A stretch of DNA of 37,360 nucleotides from Nitrospira lenta (GTDB lineage Bacteria; Nitrospirota; Nitrospiria; Nitrospirales; Nitrospiraceae). The stretch is from contig CAMDRK010000002.1 in assembly GCA_945906715.1 (NCBI GenBank), forward strand, positions 1 to 37,360, read 5' to 3'. The translations under genes and the position numbers were made by a program. Below the pieces are notes generated by a model that searched no databases, was not told where the DNA came from, and saw only the letters and a program-made list of their open reading frames with translations. Position 1 is the first letter of the stretch. Each line of letters begins with the position of its first letter. Shown in pieces: positions 34,276-37,360 of this stretch.

Positions 34276-35370
34276 TCAGGCTCCCACCTTGTGCGGCCGC
34301 CGCTCCTCGCGTTTCTCTTCAGTCTTCTTTTCGTCTTTCACCGGCGCGGCAGAGGGCTTTTCAGGCGTATGACCCGGCAAAGCGGCCAAGTCGCGCAGCT
34401 TCCCTTCAATCTCACGCGCCAACGGCTGATTGCTGAAGAGAAAATCGCGCACCGCGTCACGTCCCTGCCCAAGCCGCTCGCCCTGATAGGAGTACCAGGC
34501 CCCGGACTTCTCAACCACTTTCTTTTCGACCCCGAGATCGACTAACTCGCCGGTCTTTGAAATCCCCTGCGCGAACATGATGTCGAACTCCGCCTGCTTG
34601 AACGGAGGCGCCATCTTGTTTTTCACGACCTTCACACGCACGCGGCTGCCGGTCACCTCCTGCCCTTCCTTGATCGACTCGATGCGCCGGATATCCAGCC
34701 GCACGGACGAGTAGAACTTGAGCGCGTTGCCGCCGGTGGTCGTCTCCGGGTTACCAAACATGACGCCGATCTTCATGCGAATCTGATTGATGAAGATCAG
34801 GGTCGTCTGCGACTTGGAGATGGCCGCCGTCAACTTTCGAAGCGCCTGCGACATGAGTCGCGCTTGCAGCCCCATATGGGCATCGCCCATTTCACCTTCA
34901 ATTTCAGCTCTCGGCACGAGCGCTGCGACAGAGTCCACCACAATGACATCGATCGCCCCGCTCCGGACGAGCGTCTCGGCAATTTCCAACGCCTGTTCGC
35001 CGGTGTCAGGCTGCGACACCAATAGATCGTCCACCTGCACACCCAGCTTCTTGGCATAGGTCAAATCCAGCGCATGCTCCGCATCGATAAAAGCCGCGGT
35101 GCCACCGGCCTTCTGTGCCTCCGCAATCACATGCAGGGTCAACGTCGTCTTGCCCGAAGACTCGGGACCAAAGATCTCGCATACCCGGCCGCGGGGAAGC
35201 CCGCCGACGCCCAGAGCAATATCGAGTCCGAGGGATCCGGTCGAAATCGCCGGAATATCCACCCGGGCATCGGCTCCCCCCAGTTTCATAATCGCCCCCT
35301 TCCCATATTGCTTCTCAATTTGGGATAGGGCCAGATCCAGCGCACGCTTCTTGTCGTCTTTTTCAGCCAT
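34276..35370 (-). CDS. recA: Recombinase RecA
   Basis: A 364-residue strand-exchange ATPase. Walker A is GPESSGKTT (residues 68-76); also visible are [43 protein letters not shown] and the RecA signature [14 protein letters not shown]. The tail after about 335 is highly charged ([17 protein letters not shown]), longer in Lys/Arg than the acidic tail of E. coli RecA. Ribosome-binding site CGGAGGAG precedes the ATG. It opens the recA-recX-alaS-ruvX-mltG cluster. I see no clear LexA box in its leader. Confidence 0.98.
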   Translation of the reverse strand: MAEKDDKKRALDLALSQIEKQYGKGAIMKLGGADARVDIPAISTGSLGLDIALGVGGLPRGRVCEIFGPESSGKTTLTLHVIAEAQKAGGTAAFIDAEHALDLTYAKKLGVQVDDLLVSQPDTGEQALEIAETLVRSGAIDVIVVDSVAALVPRAEIEGEMGDAHMGLQARLMSQALRKLTAAISKSQTTLIFINQIRMKIGVMFGNPETTTGGNALKFYSSVRLDIRRIESIKEGQEVTGSRVRVKVVKNKMAPPFKQAEFDIMFAQGISKTGELVDLGVEKKVVEKSGAWYSYQGERLGQGRDAVRDFLFSNQPLAREIEGKLRDLAALPGHTPEKPSAAPVKDEKKTEEKREERRPHKVGA

Positions 35371-35402
35371 GGGTACTCCTCCGGTAATAAAGAGATCGGC
35401 GG

Positions 35403-35408
35403 ATTATA
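35403..35408 (-). promoter_or_regulatory. -10 box of the recA promoter
   Basis: A perfect TATAAT on the minus strand at 35408-35403, which predicts a transcript start near 35396 and a leader of about 26 bases. The matching -35 region is weak. Confidence 0.45.
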
Positions 35409-35465
35409 CCCAAGTTGAGAGAAAGAAACCTAGCCCTCTGGATGTCGCGCGAACGCGCGGGAACT

Positions 35466-35570
35466 GAAGTTCTGAGTTCTGGGTTCTGAGTTCTGAGTTG
35501 TCCGGAACTAACTCAGAACTCAGAACTTATAACTCAGAACTCGGCGAAGCCGTCGACTCAGAACTTCTTC
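35466..35570. repeat. Heptamer hairpin repeat, CTGAGTT type
   Basis: Left units CTGAGTT, CTGGGTT, CTGAGTT, CTGAGTT at 35472-35499; the loop includes TCCGGA; right units AACTCAG repeated at 35509-35545, and a further GACTCAGAACTTC. It lies between the divergent recA and HD-GYP genes. Confidence 0.93.
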
Positions 35571-35646
35571 ACCCGTCTCGCGCATAACCCCGTGCATTCG
35601 CGCGTTTTCCTTGACCGGCAGCGGGTATAGAGATACAAGTGGCACT

Positions 35647-36735
35647 ATGCCTTCGGCTCTTATTCCAACCATTTCCGACCATAAACCGACCGTCCTGATC
35701 ATCGACGATGAGGCAGCGCCCCGCGCGGCCCTCACGCAGATCCTGAGGCAAGACTTCCACATTCTCACTGCGGAAAATGCGCGCACAGCCTTAGCCATCC
35801 TCGGCGATCGTGGCGTCGATCTCGTCACACTGGACATGAAATTACCCGATTGTTCCGGATCGGATCTCCTGCACGACATCAAGCACGCGCATGCCGCGAC
35901 CGAAGTCATCATGGTCACGGCCTATGGCAGTCTTCAGTCGGCAATGGATTGCATTCGCAACGGCGCAGCCGGTTTCCTCCTGAAACCGTTTAATGCCCCG
36001 GAGTTACTCACGATATCGTTGCAAACCGCTCAAAAGAAAATGCGGCTCGATCGGCTACGCCCGATCCTGACGGACTCGACAACCCTCTGGGGTCCAGAAC
36101 CGGATTGCAGCGAATCTTGGCAGGCCCTCGCTGACCGTTACACAATCATGAGCCACACGGGATCGTCTACCGAATCGCGGAGCGATGCGACATCGCCCTT
36201 GGTACCCCTGATCTCCGACCTTTTAGAGGCCAAGGACCGCCACCTGCTTAATCATGGAAGCCGCGTCAGTTTTTATGCAACGCTTGTTGGAAGCCGACTC
36301 AACCTCCCGATCTCCGAGCAACAGTCGCTCGCGATCGGCGCACTCGTGCACGATCTCGATTTGATCAGCCTCCCGAACAGTCATGTGCTCACAGCAGAAC
36401 CAGACCCGCAGATTCATCACCCCGACCTCGGCGCGCGGATGGGCCGGGCGATGGGATTATCGGCAGACGCCGTGCAGATTATCGCCCTCCACCACGAGCG
36501 ATGGGACGGCACAGGTTACCCCTTCGGCTTACAGGAAGAACGCACGCCCTTGCTTGCTCGCATCGTCGGCATCGCCCAAGTATTTGACGACCTGACCGCT
36601 GCAAAACCAGAACCAACCTCTCTCTCTAACAACGACGCCTTGCAACAGATCGAACAGCTAGCAGGCTCCGCCTTCGATCCCACGCTGACCGAACTCTTCT
36701 GCCACATCATGCGCGAACAGCCACAGCAGCAGTAA
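35647..36735 (+). CDS. Response regulator with HD-GYP domain
   Basis: A 362-residue regulator. The REC domain (about 14-130) has D20/D21, phospho-acceptor D63, T91 and K113. The HD-GYP domain (about 190-355) carries H203, H235-D236, H257/H258, H282-H283, the DGTGYP loop at 287-292 and D314, which suggest metal binding and cyclic-di-GMP hydrolysis. In canonical members the HD pair is followed by xGK; here it reads HDLDLI, so the conserved Gly and Lys are absent. I use the ATG at 35647; a TTG at 35611 would add 12 residues. No partner kinase is adjacent. Confidence 0.88.
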   Translation: MPSALIPTISDHKPTVLIIDDEAAPRAALTQILRQDFHILTAENARTALAILGDRGVDLVTLDMKLPDCSGSDLLHDIKHAHAATEVIMVTAYGSLQSAMDCIRNGAAGFLLKPFNAPELLTISLQTAQKKMRLDRLRPILTDSTTLWGPEPDCSESWQALADRYTIMSHTGSSTESRSDATSPLVPLISDLLEAKDRHLLNHGSRVSFYATLVGSRLNLPISEQQSLAIGALVHDLDLISLPNSHVLTAEPDPQIHHPDLGARMGRAMGLSADAVQIIALHHERWDGTGYPFGLQEERTPLLARIVGIAQVFDDLTAAKPEPTSLSNNDALQQIEQLAGSAFDPTLTELFCHIMREQPQQQ

Positions 36736-36760
36736 AAGAGCGCGTCTAGTAAGACTCGCG

Positions 36761-36931
36761 AAGAAGTTCTGAGTGCTGAGTTCTGAGTTATCTTGGAGTA
36801 AACTCAAAACGTCTCTTTCAGCATTTCGGCCAACTCATTCCACATTACTCATTCCTTCGAATCTCCCCAGTCCGCTTTTCCGGCCAACTCAAAACTCAGA
36901 ACCCAGAACTCAGAACTCAGAACTCACAACT
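36761..36931. repeat. Heptamer hairpin repeat, long-loop version
   Basis: Left units CTGAGTG/CTGAGTT at 36768-36790; right units AACTCAG at 36885-36928. The interior (36830-36880) repeats CCAACTC and CATTACTCATTCC, also with a 7-base beat. Confidence 0.88.
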
Positions 36932-36957
36932 CCTTCCCCCAGCGTATTCGGCAAAGG

Positions 36958-36999
36958 AGAATCAGTTCTGATTCAGGTAGAATCATTTAAGATTCAGAC
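36958..36999. repeat. Two GAATC dyads in heptamer phase
   Basis: GAATCA-GTTC-TGATTC (36959-36974) and GAATC-ATTTAA-GATTC (36980-36995) are perfect inverted repeats with centres 21 bases apart. They could be an operator, but 21 is three heptamers and AGAATCA recurs at that spacing, so it may be one more repeat array. I see nothing identifiable in 37000-37226. Confidence 0.5.
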
Positions 37000-37226
37000 A
37001 GGATGCCTTCTAAGCTCACCCGTTGCGCGAAAGAGCGATGATGCCCACATGCCAAACACCCTTCTAGTCCTATCGTTTTGATTTTTTCGCCAAATTCTTC
37101 GTCAGCGCGGCAACGCTCTGGCCTACAACTTGCTGTGTACAGGACAGAACCGCAACAACGGGAGCCCAACAGGATAGATTGACTCCCGCAATAAGTACGC
37201 GCTATGGTTGCATCTAGTGTAGTGAT

Positions 37227-37358
37227 TCATGCTGTTCTTGTCTTATCCAGGGCGATCCTGGCCCGGTTCACTTTCACCAAGATCTCCTGTGCCGTTTTGC
37301 TCCACACAAAGGGTGTGGGATGCGCATTACGCTGGGTCATGTATGCGTCAATCGCCGC
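37227..37358 (-). CDS. IS630-type transposase, C-terminal end (partial)
   Basis: The minus-strand frame enters at the window edge and ends with TGA at 37227-37229. Its 43 residues (AAIDAYMTQRNAHPTPFVWS, then KTAQEILVKVNRARIALDK) match the C-terminus of IS630-family DDE transposases, which commonly end in a FVWTKTAxEIL.KV.RAR segment. The rest lies beyond the window, so I cannot tell whether the gene is intact. I could not define the terminal inverted repeat. Confidence 0.75.
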   Translation of the reverse strand, partial: AAIDAYMTQRNAHPTPFVWSKTAQEILVKVNRARIALDKTRTA

Positions 37359-37360
37359 AA

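Noticed and set aside
35371-35470. LexA/SOS box in the recA leader
   Set aside because: I looked for CTGT-N8-ACAG and GAAC-N4-GTTC type sites and saw no convincing match; the GTTC-like pieces belong to the heptamer repeat.

Overview
The window looks like a chromosomal segment of a Nitrospira-type bacterium (Nitrospirota). This is inferred from moderately GC-rich DNA, housekeeping proteins of Gram-negative type, two operons with an order I associate with that group (valS-nadC ... birA ... coaX ... grpE-dnaK-dnaJ-rsmE, and recA-recX-alaS-ruvX-mltG), and REC/PAS and HD-GYP signalling proteins. The genus cannot be proven from the sequence alone.

Layout. Bases 1-3421 look like the decayed right end of an integrated element. 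They hold two C-terminal scraps of a staphylococcal-nuclease gene, a REC-PAS-PAS-PAS protein with no kinase domain, a phage-type small terminase subunit and, at the border, the 3' part of a tRNA-Ser(CGA) gene without its 5' half (a classical attachment-site scar). From 3559 to about 12.7 kb follow single genes: a DUF2779/RecB-like nuclease, a MATE exporter, a small CxxC thioredoxin-like protein, a HigA antitoxin with a truncated HigB, a ketopantoate-reductase fusion protein, a class III sirtuin, a HAD phosphatase, a REC protein and a tiny basic protein. From 13.0 to 23.7 kb lies a forward housekeeping block (valS, nadC, birA, coaX, grpE, dnaK, dnaJ, rsmE). From 23.7 to 35.4 kb most genes are on the minus strand: a Ycf48-like protein coupled to an IPT/TIG protein, a RidA-family protein, a deviant phosphopentomutase, deoC, and the recA-recX-alaS-ruvX-mltG cluster. 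The window closes with a REC/HD-GYP regulator and the C-terminal end of an IS630-type transposase running off the right edge.

The most striking feature is not a gene. Most gaps between transcription units carry one of two kinds of short-period, hairpin-forming repeat. One has a 9-base period (degenerate GGTCTRTCT units, eight loci). The other has a 7-base period (degenerate units such as CTGAAGG, GTGAGAC, TTCGAGG, CTGAGTT; about a dozen loci). In most loci a left arm of tandem units is followed by a right arm of reverse-complement units, always with the same polarity. Several arms run into coding sequence and supply start codons, stop codons or terminal residues (recX at both ends, deoC, the DUF2779 gene, the IPT gene, an open N-terminal extension of valS). 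Two related heptamer loci differ in unit number (4 versus 8), which points to active expansion and contraction. A third family is a MITE-like element of about 100-170 bp, with solo ends elsewhere in the window.

Functional links: valS-nadC and birA/coaX cover translation and cofactor supply (NAD, biotin, CoA); grpE-dnaK-dnaJ is the Hsp70 machine; deoC and the DeoB-like protein point to deoxyribose-phosphate turnover, although the DeoB-like protein lacks several canonical catalytic residues; recA-recX-ruvX handle recombination, with alaS and mltG in the same cluster.
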